Below, in pieces: positions 47,586 through 56,393 of a stretch of 64,000 nt of DNA. Position 1 is the first letter of the stretch. Each line of letters begins with the position of its first letter. The stretch spans positions 1 through 64,000 of the forward strand of contig NZ_CALGFC010000003.1 of NCBI RefSeq assembly GCF_937881195.1. The letters run 5' to 3'. The DNA is from an uncultured Methanobrevibacter sp. (GTDB taxonomy: Archaea; Methanobacteriota; Methanobacteria; Methanobacteriales; Methanobacteriaceae). Both the position numbers and the translations under genes were made by a program. The notes under the pieces were generated by a model. It did not search any database. It was not told the DNA's origin and worked only from the letters and a program-made list of their open reading frames with translations.

Positions 47586-48224
47586 CTATTTATCCTTTTT
47601 AAGGTTTTCAATTTCTTTTTCTAAAAGTTCTTGTTTTTCAACAATATTCTTCAATGTTTCTGCAACTGGATCTGGAAGTTTTTGATGCTCTTGATCCATT
47701 GCACATTTTCTTTTTTCATGAACAACTCTTCCAGGAACACCTACAACAGTAGAACCAGTGGGAACATCTTTTAAAACAACAGAACCTGCACCAACTTTTG
47801 AACCATTACCTAAATAAATATTACCAATTACAAGTGCACCCGATCCAATAACAACCCCATTGCCAACAGTTGGGTGTCTTTTTTCTTTAGCAGTGCTAGT
47901 TCCTCCAAGGACTACTCCTTGATATAATAAGACATCATCTCCTACCTCAGCAGTTTCACCAATAACAACACCCATGCCATGATCAATAAAAACTCTACGG
48001 CCTATTTTAGCAGCAGGATGGATTTCAATGCCTGTAAAAAATCTATTAATAGAAGAAATAATCCTTGCTGAGAAATAATGTCCATGATTCCACAAGTAAT
48101 GAGAAATTAAATGATACCAAATAGCATGTAATCCAGAATAGCAAAAAAAAATCTCAAAAGAACTTCTCGCAGCAGGATCTCTAAAGTGAACCATTAATAA
48201 ATCTTCTTTCATTCGTTTAAACAT
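47586..48224 (-). CDS. cysE: Serine O-acetyltransferase
   Basis: 212 aa from ATG 48224; an in-frame TTG three codons upstream has no ribosome site either. Short bacterial (EpsC-like) form: 'DPAARSSFEIFFCYSGLHAI' N-terminus, then left-handed hexapeptide repeats with 'EIHPAAKIGRRVFIDHGMGVVIGETAEVGDD' split over the usual turns and 'GGTSTAKEKRHPTVG'. Makes O-acetylserine from serine and acetyl-CoA for CysK (54857-55825). Most methanogens make cysteine on tRNA, so this pair looks acquired from bacteria. Confidence 0.93.
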   Translation of the reverse strand: MFKRMKEDLLMVHFRDPAARSSFEIFFCYSGLHAIWYHLISHYLWNHGHYFSARIISSINRFFTGIEIHPAAKIGRRVFIDHGMGVVIGETAEVGDDVLLYQGVVLGGTSTAKEKRHPTVGNGVVIGSGALVIGNIYLGNGSKVGAGSVVLKDVPTGSTVVGVPGRVVHEKRKCAMDQEHQKLPDPVAETLKNIVEKQELLEKEIENLKKDK

Positions 48225-48326
48225 GATAATCAATTTAAAATAATTTATAATATTGAGATTAATTATGTCAATAAATATTTAAATAATGACAATAATCATT
48301 TTAATGAAGAATAGAAAAAATATAGA

Positions 48327-49796
48327 TTAGTCACTTAAAAGATGGCTAATTTGATCAGTTGTTATAATCCCTTCTATTCTAAAATCATCATCTACTACAG
48401 GTAAACAAGAAATATCATTTTCCCTCATTTTTCTTGAAATTGAATCTATGGTTTCATCGGATTTACATGTAATGACATTTTTTGTCATTATTTGATTTAA
48501 ACTACTGCAATTAATAGCAATTGATTTAGATAAATCCCATGCAGTAACAATTCCCAGCAATTTATTATCTTTAGTAACTACTGGTAGATGTGTTACATAT
48601 TCAGACATCATTAATGTTGCAACATCTTTAAGATCAGCATCTTTTTTAATAGTAGAAACATTAAGTGCCATTAAATCTTCTGCTAAAGTATTTGTGAGGA
48701 AATTAGCTACAACATAATTCAATTGCCCCCCTTCTAAAAGAAAAGCATCATGCCCATATGTAGATTTTAATTCAGAATAACTAACATCAACATTATTAGC
48801 ATTTAAAGCCATTAATATATCTTTTGATTGATCAGTGGGATATAACCAGTCAGAATCAATTCCTATTATTTGAACTTTGGATTTGATATCCTTAAATCCC
48901 TCAATCAAAGACCCATTACTTGAAAGATCAAAATAATCTATTGCTTTAGTTATATAAAGATATGAATTAGCATCAAATCTTTTAACAAAAGCATCTCCTT
49001 GATAATGAAGATAACTTTCTACCTGAAAATCCATGGAAAAATCATAACTAACTTCTTTCTTATCTTTAAGGTCTCTTCCAAACTTTTCATACATTGATTC
49101 ATCACTAAGATAAGTAATATGAGCAATCATTCTAGCCAAAGCAAGACCATTTCTAGGACCAATTTCTTTGTCATAATAATCGCCATTATTCCAATTTGGA
49201 TCAGTAATGATTGCTTGACGTCCTACCTCATTAAATGCAATCTGTTGTGGTGAAGAGTGAGCAGTAGTTGCTATCGGAATAGCTTTTTTAACCATATCTG
49301 GATATGAAACAATCCACTGTAAAACTTGCATTCCACCCATAGATCCCCCAACCACAGCCAATAAAACATCAATATCAAAAGATTCAACTAGCTTTTTTTG
49401 AGCTTTAACCATGTCTTTTATAGTTATAACAGGAAAATCAAGATTATAATTATTTTTAGTTTTAGGATTTATAGATGACGGTCCAGTTGATCCACTACAC
49501 CCTCCGAGGATATTAGAAGAAATAATAAAATATTTTTCACTATCCAGTGCTTTTCCAGGACCTATTAATATTTCCCACCACCCAGGTTTCCTATCTCCTT
49601 CATGCCAACCTGCAGCATGTGCATCACCAGATAAAGCATGACAAACTAAAATAGCATTATTTTTTTCCTTATTTAATTTACCATAGGTCTCATAAGCTAT
49701 GGTAACATTTTGAAGAATTTTTCCAGATTCTAATTTTAAATCTTCATTCATATTGAAAAACTTGGTTTCAACAGAACCAACAGACTCTTTTTTCAT
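48327..49796 (-). CDS. metX: Homoserine O-acetyltransferase fused to two CBS domains
   Basis: 489 aa. Residues 1-~370 are the alpha/beta hydrolase MetX: 'CHALSGDAHAAG', nucleophile Ser152 in 'GGSMGGMQVLQW', Asp in 'IGIDSDWLYP' and His in 'YGHDAFLLE'. Residues ~380-489 are a CBS pair ('MSEYVTHLPVVTKDNKLLGIVTAWD', shown in two parts here as 'THLPVV' and 'ISCLPVV'). CBS pairs often bind adenosyl ligands, so SAM or AMP may control acetylation of homoserine. It supplies O-acetylhomoserine to MetY. Confidence 0.93.
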   Translation of the reverse strand: MKKESVGSVETKFFNMNEDLKLESGKILQNVTIAYETYGKLNKEKNNAILVCHALSGDAHAAGWHEGDRKPGWWEILIGPGKALDSEKYFIISSNILGGCSGSTGPSSINPKTKNNYNLDFPVITIKDMVKAQKKLVESFDIDVLLAVVGGSMGGMQVLQWIVSYPDMVKKAIPIATTAHSSPQQIAFNEVGRQAIITDPNWNNGDYYDKEIGPRNGLALARMIAHITYLSDESMYEKFGRDLKDKKEVSYDFSMDFQVESYLHYQGDAFVKRFDANSYLYITKAIDYFDLSSNGSLIEGFKDIKSKVQIIGIDSDWLYPTDQSKDILMALNANNVDVSYSELKSTYGHDAFLLEGGQLNYVVANFLTNTLAEDLMALNVSTIKKDADLKDVATLMMSEYVTHLPVVTKDNKLLGIVTAWDLSKSIAINCSSLNQIMTKNVITCKSDETIDSISRKMRENDISCLPVVDDDFRIEGIITTDQISHLLSD

Positions 49797-50273
49797 AGTA
49801 ACAACATATATTATAATTTCTAATCAATATTAATCTTTATTACAATAAATATAAACCTATTTTCTAATCTAATTATATTTTATTATCTAAAAATATTTAA
49901 TAATCTAATTATATATTTTTTTTAATATTATATTAATTTAATATTTTATCTTTTTATTCAATATATAATTTATATTTATTATTGATTTATTAGACTATAA
50001 ATATTAATTTATTATATTATTAATACTAATTATTAATATTAAAATATTAATATATTCCTATATTATAAAGTTATATTCTTATTTAATTTTGATAAAAAAC
50101 TAATTTAAAATAATTTAGTTTATTTAATTTTTATTAATTTAATAATAAACAAAATTTATTGCTTAAATTGTATATTAAAACTTTAAATAATTAATATAAT
50201 TTTTAATCGATTAATAAAATACTATAAATTCTTTTGATAATATTTTAAAAAATATATTTGTAAAATATAATTG

Positions 50274-50353
50274 TAAAAATTTATTTACAAATATAACTTT
50301 AAAAATATAATTATAAAAATTTATTTACAAATATAACTGTAAAAATATAACTA
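50274..50353. repeat. 40-bp tandem duplication upstream of metX
   Basis: Units 50274-50313 and 50314-50353 differ at two positions. Each contains AAATTTATTTACAAATATAA. It lies ~480 bp upstream of the metX start on the minus strand. Confidence 0.85.
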
Positions 50354-50518
50354 TAGTAATATTTAGTATATTAGTAAATCTTGATTAATAAACATTGTGA
50401 AATAAATTAAAATATATTTTAATTATTTATATAAAAAAATAATGAAAAGTACTAATGGAACATGTAATATTAATTTTAATTTTTTATTAAAAAATAAAAT
50501 AAATAAAAGGTATTATAA

Positions 50519-50538
50519 TTGATAAAAAATTTTATCAA
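50519..50538 (-). terminator. Possible metY terminator hairpin
   Basis: Inverted repeat TTGATAAAA / TTTTATCAA with a 2-nt loop, about 40 bp after the metY stop. Archaeal termination usually needs T-runs rather than hairpins, so the role is uncertain. Confidence 0.35.
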
Positions 50539-50577
50539 AAATAATTAAAATTTATAAGACAGTTAATTTAATCATAT

Positions 50578-51876
50578 TTATTTATTAACAGCTTTATTTA
50601 ATGCTTGATCGATATCAGCTATAATATCTTCAACATTTTCAACCCCTACAGATAATCTAATGGAATCTGGAGTAACACCAGTAGCTAATTGTTCTTCAGG
50701 AGTTAATTGAGAATGAGTTGTTGATGCAGGATGTATAACTAAAGATTTAGAATCTCCAATATTAGCTAAATGAGATAATAATTCAACACTATTTATGAAT
50801 TTTTTACCTTCTTCGATTCCTCCTTTAATACCAAAGCCAACTAAAGCACCATATCCTCCTTTTAAATACTTTTTAGCATTCTTATGAGATGGATCATCCT
50901 CAAGCCCAGGATAAGTTACCCAAGAAACAGCATCATGATTTTTTAAGAAATTAGCCACTTCAAGAGCATTTTCACTATGTTGTTTAATTCTTAATGATAA
51001 TGTTTCAGTTCCTTGTAATAACAAGAATGCATTGAAAGGACTTAATGTTGGTCCAACATCTCTAAGGAAATTTCCCCTAGCTTTTATAATATAAGCTAAT
51101 TCACCAAATGCTTCAGTATAGACTAATCCATTATATGCAGGATCAGGAGTGCTGAATTCTGGAAATTTTCCATTCGCCCAATTAAATTCTCCACCAGTTA
51201 CAATCACTCCTCCAAGAGTAGTCCCATGTCCACCAAGGAATTTGGTTGCAGAATCAACAACAATATCTGCCCCATGTTCTAATGGTTTCACTAGTCCAAC
51301 CGCAGAAGTATTATCAACAATTAAAGGAATATCATTTTCATGAGCAATTTTAGCTAATTCTTCAAAATCAGGAATATCTAATTTAGGATTTCCTAATGAT
51401 TCTGCATAAAGTGCCTTTGTATTTGAGTCAATAGCATTCTCATAAGCTTCAAGATCTTGAGAATCAACAAAATTTACTTTTCTTCCAAAGTTAGGAAAAG
51501 TATTGTTAAATAAGGAATAAGTTCCACCATAAAGGTTATCACCAGAGACAATATTCTCTCCAACACTAGATAAGTTTAATATTGAAGTAGTTATTGCTGC
51601 AGCACCTGATGAAAAGGATAAACCTGCAATTCCACCTTCAATAGCTGCAACTCTTTGTTCAAAAACATCATTAGTCGGATTTGTTAATCTAGTGTAAATC
51701 TGACCAAATTCTTGAAGGGCAAATAAATTTGCTGCATGTTCAGTATCATTAAACACATACGATGTTGTTTGATATATAGGCACGGCACGTGCCCCAGTAA
51801 CCGGATCTGGTTCTTCTTGTCCAGCATGTAATTCTCTAGTCCTGTTTCCATATTTTTTGTTAGTATCATTTGTCAT
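50578..51876 (-). CDS. metY: O-acetylhomoserine sulfhydrylase
   Basis: 432 aa. PLP enzyme of the Cys/Met metabolism family: 'RELHAGQEEPDPVTGARAVP' start region, 'GENIVSGDNLYGGTYSLF', PLP-lysine in 'VDSATKFLGGHG' and 'RLSVGVENVEDIIADI' at the end. It makes homocysteine from O-acetylhomoserine and sulfide, and in known cases can use methanethiol to make methionine directly. GGTG ribosome site. It lies in one direction with metX. The promoter does not carry the shared palindrome. Confidence 0.94.
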   Translation of the reverse strand: MTNDTNKKYGNRTRELHAGQEEPDPVTGARAVPIYQTTSYVFNDTEHAANLFALQEFGQIYTRLTNPTNDVFEQRVAAIEGGIAGLSFSSGAAAITTSILNLSSVGENIVSGDNLYGGTYSLFNNTFPNFGRKVNFVDSQDLEAYENAIDSNTKALYAESLGNPKLDIPDFEELAKIAHENDIPLIVDNTSAVGLVKPLEHGADIVVDSATKFLGGHGTTLGGVIVTGGEFNWANGKFPEFSTPDPAYNGLVYTEAFGELAYIIKARGNFLRDVGPTLSPFNAFLLLQGTETLSLRIKQHSENALEVANFLKNHDAVSWVTYPGLEDDPSHKNAKKYLKGGYGALVGFGIKGGIEEGKKFINSVELLSHLANIGDSKSLVIHPASTTHSQLTPEEQLATGVTPDSIRLSVGVENVEDIIADIDQALNKAVNK

Positions 51877-52233
51877 TTTATAAACACCTTTTAGTTTTAA
51901 GAATTTTAATCTTAAGTAGTTATATTTAAATTAAATTTAAATAATTAACCTAAATATTAGTAATAAACAATATTAAATATTTTAAACCAATCATTATAAA
52001 TAAATAGATTCAATAGTCTAATAATATATTCAAAAAAATATATAATTGACATAAAAATACCCCATTATTCATAAAATGATTTTTATAAAATATATATTAA
52101 AATATTATTATATTTAGAATAATATATTCTAAATTATATGATTCTTAATAATTAGTTAAATAAAATTTTAGTTAAATAAAATTTTTTTTCAATTTTAAAT
52201 ATAATCTTCTAGAACTATAATTATCTAAATAGA

Positions 52234-52302
52234 ATTAGTATTATAATTATTATCGTATTAGTATTATAATTATTATCATATTAGTATTATAATTATTATC
52301 CT
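52234..52302. repeat. 23-bp tandem repeat, three copies
   Basis: ATTAGTATTATAATTATTAT plus three bases, at 52234-52256, 52257-52279 and 52280-52302; only the 22nd base differs (G, A, C). Confidence 0.85.
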
Positions 52303-52612
52303 ATCATAAATATAATAAATAAAGAATAAATCAATTATAATAAATAAAAGATATAATTGAAATATGAAACATGATTAAAATTATTATTATTATTATTATT
52401 ATTACTATTATTATTTAACTCAAGAAATTAGCATTCTTAATTTTTTCAATTATCATTATTAAGAAATCATAATAAACTACTAAATTAATATTATAATATT
52501 ATTATCTTTTTATTTAATAAATTGTTTGAAATCTAATTGATATAATAATAATATTCTTCATTAAATTTTTTTATTTACTATATTAAAGATATTCTTAATA
52601 ATAACAATGTAA

Positions 52613-52628
52613 TATAACTATTGTTATA
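52613..52628. promoter_or_regulatory. Operator copy 1 upstream of cysS
   Basis: TATAACTATTGTTATA, one central mismatch; the symmetry extends to 20 bp. It is the reverse complement of the variant at 29428. No clear TATA box upstream. Confidence 0.55.
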
Positions 52629-52697
52629 TTTTACTTATAAATGTTTTGGTGTATTATTTGAAAATTATTAATAACATTTATATACTATAAAGAATAA

Positions 52698-52713
52698 TAT
52701 AACAATTGTTATA
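52698..52713. promoter_or_regulatory. Operator copy 2 upstream of cysS (best palindrome)
   Basis: TATAACAATTGTTATA, with perfect symmetry over 22 bp (52695-52716), the longest in the window. TTTATATA at 52677-52684 is centred ~18 bp upstream on the plus strand. Confidence 0.72.
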
Positions 52714-52919
52714 TTACATTATTTTTATATATATAATATTTATTGTTTGAGTAATTTTATTTATATTTTAAATTCTGAATAAAACTTATATGAAATACAA
52801 ATTTACTAATAATTTGATTTAATTTATTAGTTATTCTCATGTTGAAGTTTTTTTAGTATAATCATGAAAAATATAGCTAAATATTATTATAAATAATTAA
52901 AATTTTATATAATAATAAA

Positions 52920-52935
52920 TATAACAATTGTTATA
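52920..52935. promoter_or_regulatory. Operator copy 3 upstream of cysS
   Basis: TATAACAATTGTTATA, perfect over 18 bp. TTTATATA at 52904-52911 is centred ~13 bp upstream. The cysS start is ~222 bp downstream, the distance seen at other regulon genes. Confidence 0.72.
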
Positions 52936-53024
52936 TATTATATTTAAATCTTATTATATTTAACTCTTGTATAATCTGTATTTTAATAGTATAATTATTA
53001 ATATTTAAATACTATAATTATAAA

Positions 53025-53040
53025 TATAACAATTGTAATA
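53025..53040. promoter_or_regulatory. Operator copy 4 upstream of cysS
   Basis: TATAACAATTGTAATA, one mismatched pair. TTTAAATA at 53004-53011 is centred ~18 bp upstream. Closest copy to the cysS ATG (~118 bp). Confidence 0.62.
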
Positions 53041-53157
53041 TCATCTATTAAATATAATTTATTTATGTAATTTATATTTTATACATAAATAATTTAAATA
53101 TTTTTAATAGGAAATATTAACTAATAGAAATAATATATAAAATCAAAGAGGTAAAAA

Positions 53158-54594
53158 ATGTTAATATATAATACAATGAAGAGAGAAAAAGAGTTCTTTG
53201 AGAAAAAAAGTTATGATAAAAACATTAATCTCTTTGTTTGCGGCCCTACTGTATATGACGACGCTCATATAGGGCATGGTCGAACATATATAGCTTTTGA
53301 CATGATAAAATCATATTTAGAATTTATTGGATATTCAGTGTTTTATATAGAAAATATTACTGATATTGATGATAAAATTATCATGAGAGCTAAAGAGAAT
53401 AACATTGACCCATCAGATTTGGCTATATATTATGAAAAAAGGTTTAAAGAAGATATGAAAAAACTTAATGTAGATTCTGTAAATCTTTATCCTAGAGCTA
53501 CATATCACATGAATGAGATTTTCAATCAAATTCAAGTATTAATTGATAAAGGATTTGCTTATGAAACCGAAACAGGAGTTTATTATGAAACTGCAAAATT
53601 CAAAGATTTCGGAAAACTTTCTAATAGAGATTTGGAAAAATTAGATTCTCATAGAATAAATGTTGATTCATCGAAAAAAGATCCTAAAGATTTTGCTTTA
53701 TGGAAAAAAACTAATGAAAAACCATATTATGAATCAAAATGGGGAAATGGTAGGCCTGGTTGGCACATTGAAGATACTGCAATAACTGAAAGATACTTTG
53801 GTCCTCAATATGATATTCATGGTGGAGGTCTTGATTTAATCTTCCCACATCATGATGCTGAAATAGCACAAATGGAAGCAATTTCTGGAAAAGAGCCAAT
53901 GGTAAAATATTGGATGCACACAGGATTTTTAAATGTTGATGGTGTTAAAATGTCAAAATCTCTTGGAAATTTTATAACAATTAGAGATTTAATTGAAAAA
54001 TGGGATCCTATGGCATATAGGCTTTTTGTACTTTCAACTCACTACAGAAGTCCAATTGATTTTTCCTCAAAATCATTAGAACAAGCTTCAAAAAATCTTA
54101 ATAGATTAAACAAAACATTAGATAATTTAAATGAGATTTTAGTAAAGTTAAAAAAATTTACTTCAATAGAAATTGATAATGATTTAAATAATAAAGAATC
54201 TACAAATAATTTGGATGAAGTTGATTTGGCTAAAAAAGAATTTATAAAAAACATGGAAGATGATTTTAACACTCCACGTGCATTAGCAACTATTTTAAGC
54301 TTTACAAAAACTATTAATAGTAATATTAAATCAATAAATGAAAAGAAAGAAAATGAAATTTGTATAGATGATTACAAATTCTTTGAAAAATCTTTGTTGC
54401 TTTTAAAAGATTTTAATTCAATATTTAGAATTAATTTGTTTGAAATAAAAGATGAAATTAAAGAGGACAAATCTTCTGAATTATTGGAAATTATTGTCAA
54501 TACACGAAAAAAATTAAGAGAATCGAAAAATTATCAATTATCTGATGAAATTAGAGATAAATTAAATGAATTAGAAATTGAAATAGAAGATTGA
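53158..54594 (+). CDS. cysS: Cysteinyl-tRNA synthetase
   Basis: 478 aa, class I. 'VCGPTVYDDAHIGHGRTYIAFD' contains the zinc cysteine and HIGH motif; 'GPQYDIHGGGLDLIFPHHD' and KMSKS as 'VKMSKSLGNF' follow. It charges tRNA-Cys with free cysteine, which only makes sense with the CysE/CysK route nearby. AGAGGT ribosome site. Four operator copies precede it, so tRNA charging seems tied to sulfur supply. Confidence 0.95.
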   Translation: MLIYNTMKREKEFFEKKSYDKNINLFVCGPTVYDDAHIGHGRTYIAFDMIKSYLEFIGYSVFYIENITDIDDKIIMRAKENNIDPSDLAIYYEKRFKEDMKKLNVDSVNLYPRATYHMNEIFNQIQVLIDKGFAYETETGVYYETAKFKDFGKLSNRDLEKLDSHRINVDSSKKDPKDFALWKKTNEKPYYESKWGNGRPGWHIEDTAITERYFGPQYDIHGGGLDLIFPHHDAEIAQMEAISGKEPMVKYWMHTGFLNVDGVKMSKSLGNFITIRDLIEKWDPMAYRLFVLSTHYRSPIDFSSKSLEQASKNLNRLNKTLDNLNEILVKLKKFTSIEIDNDLNNKESTNNLDEVDLAKKEFIKNMEDDFNTPRALATILSFTKTINSNIKSINEKKENEICIDDYKFFEKSLLLLKDFNSIFRINLFEIKDEIKEDKSSELLEIIVNTRKKLRESKNYQLSDEIRDKLNELEIEIED

Positions 54595-54856
54595 TAATTT
54601 TGATATAATAATAATTTTAATATTAATTTAAATAATATTCTCAAAAGTATTATGATTAAAATTATATCCTCAAGATTTGTTATTTCAAGATTGTTATTTA
54701 TTCAGAGTATATTTTAAAATATGTATCAATTAGAACACTAAAATAATTCAAAATATAGTAAAATCTATTCAGTTAATATTTAGTTCATTTCAAGATTATT
54801 AAAAGAATTATTGAATTAAAAAGAGTTAATTAAAGAGTTTATATCGAGATGAAAAA

Positions 54857-55825
54857 ATGACTAGTAAAAAAATCGCAAATAATGTATCTGAATTAGTAGG
54901 AAACACACCATTACTAAGATTAAATAATCAAGGTTCTGATTTGAAAGCAGAATTAGTGGGAAAATTAGAGTCTTTTAATCCACTTAGTAGTGTGAAAGAT
55001 AGGATTTCTGTTGGAATGATTGATAAAGCAGAAGATGAAGGTTTGATAGATGAAAAAACTGTTCTTATTGAACCAACTAGTGGAAATACTGGTATTGGAC
55101 TTGCTTTTGTTGCAGCTAGTAGAGGTTATAGACTTATTTTAACTATGCCAGACACCATGTCAATTGAAAGAAGAAAATTGTTAGCTATCTTTGGAGCAGA
55201 AATTGTACTAACTCCCGGTGCAAATGGAATGAATGGTGCAATATCAAAGGCTGATGAGTTATTAGAAGAAATCGAAAATAGTTTTTCGGTTCGTCAATTT
55301 TCAAACCCCGTGAATGTTGAAACACATTATAATACTACTGCCGAAGAAATTTGGAATGACACCAATGGAAAAGTTGATATTGTAATAGGAGGTGTGGGTA
55401 CTGGAGGTACAATAACTGGAATTGGTAAAAAATTAAAAGAAACTGATAAAAATCCTAATGTTAAAATTGTAGCTGTTGAACCTGCCTATTCCCCAGTATT
55501 ATCTGGAGAAAACCCAGGTCCTCACAGAATACAAGGTATTGGTGCAGGATTTGTACCTGATATATATCAAAGTGAACTAATAGATGAAATCATTCCAGTT
55601 AGAGATGAAGATGCCTCTAAAACAATGTTAAACTTAGCTGCAAAAGAAGGTATTCTTGTAGGAATATCCTCAGGAGCTGCTACATATGCAGGAATCCAAT
55701 TAGCTAAAAAAGAAGAAAATAAAGGAAAAAGAATAGTAGTAATATTACCCGATACTGGTGAAAGATATCTTTCAATGGATTGGGTATTTGAAGATATTTA
55801 TAAAGAATATTCTGATGTATTATAA
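54857..55825 (+). CDS. cysK: Cysteine synthase (O-acetylserine sulfhydrylase)
   Basis: 322 aa. PLP-lysine in 'NPLSSVKDRI', phosphate loop 'EPTSGNTGIGLA' and glycine loop 'GGVGTGGTITGIGKKL'. Joins sulfide to O-acetylserine. The C-terminus after 'LPDTGERYLSMDW' is short and normal. It follows cysS by 262 bp on the same strand; no operator copy directly before it, so it may be read from the cysS promoters or from its own. Confidence 0.95.
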   Translation: MTSKKIANNVSELVGNTPLLRLNNQGSDLKAELVGKLESFNPLSSVKDRISVGMIDKAEDEGLIDEKTVLIEPTSGNTGIGLAFVAASRGYRLILTMPDTMSIERRKLLAIFGAEIVLTPGANGMNGAISKADELLEEIENSFSVRQFSNPVNVETHYNTTAEEIWNDTNGKVDIVIGGVGTGGTITGIGKKLKETDKNPNVKIVAVEPAYSPVLSGENPGPHRIQGIGAGFVPDIYQSELIDEIIPVRDEDASKTMLNLAAKEGILVGISSGAATYAGIQLAKKEENKGKRIVVILPDTGERYLSMDWVFEDIYKEYSDVL

Positions 55826-56393
55826 TATTTAAATTTTACATTAAATGTAATAAATTGACAAAATTATTATAATATTAAAAATATTTAAAAATATATAAAA
55901 AACATTTTTATATACTTCTTTTTTATATTTATATCTATTAACTCTTAAATCCCTAAATTTTGAATAATAAACGAATTATAGGTTTATTTTATATAAATCT
56001 ATAACTTAATTAAATAATTATTATCCTAAATTAACTAATAATTAATTAGAAATTTATTATCAATTTAATTAATATAAAATCACCTAGATATTATACATAG
56101 ATGATTTGATAAACATTCATTTTAATATTTATATTAATTATAATTAAAAAAATTGTATTTTGAAAATAAAATATTCCAAAAATGAAAATAATTTATAGCA
56201 AATAATAATTTAAAAATCTATTTAGAGATAATATTGATTATTAAATTTTCAATAGTTTTAATATAAAAGAAAAATATAATAACTATTGATATATTACTGA
56301 TTAATTTTTACATACATAATAAAAATAACTTAAATTTAAAATTTACATAAATAACAAAATATCAAGATAGTAAATTATTAATGGAGTGATATT
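55826..56393. other. 568-bp gap before iscS with a weak operator-like site
   Basis: A+T-rich. ATAACTATTGATAT at 56279-56292 differs from the operator core at two positions and lies ~100 bp from the iscS ATG. No gene seen. Confidence 0.4.

Larger units (their letters stand above)
49797..50577. other. 781-bp gap between metY end and metX start
   Basis: Should hold the metX promoter and metY terminator. Contains a 40-bp duplication (50274-50353) and a hairpin (50519-50538). No copy of the shared operator and no gene seen. Confidence 0.5.
51877..53157. other. 1281-bp divergent region between metY and cysS
   Basis: The longest gene-free stretch. The metY side holds a 23-bp tandem repeat (52234-52302) and an ATT triplet run (52381-52418). 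The cysS side holds four copies of the operator over 430 bp. I scanned both strands for short frames with a ribosome site and found none that convinces; transcripts from the outer promoters might be non-coding or very long leaders. Confidence 0.55.
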
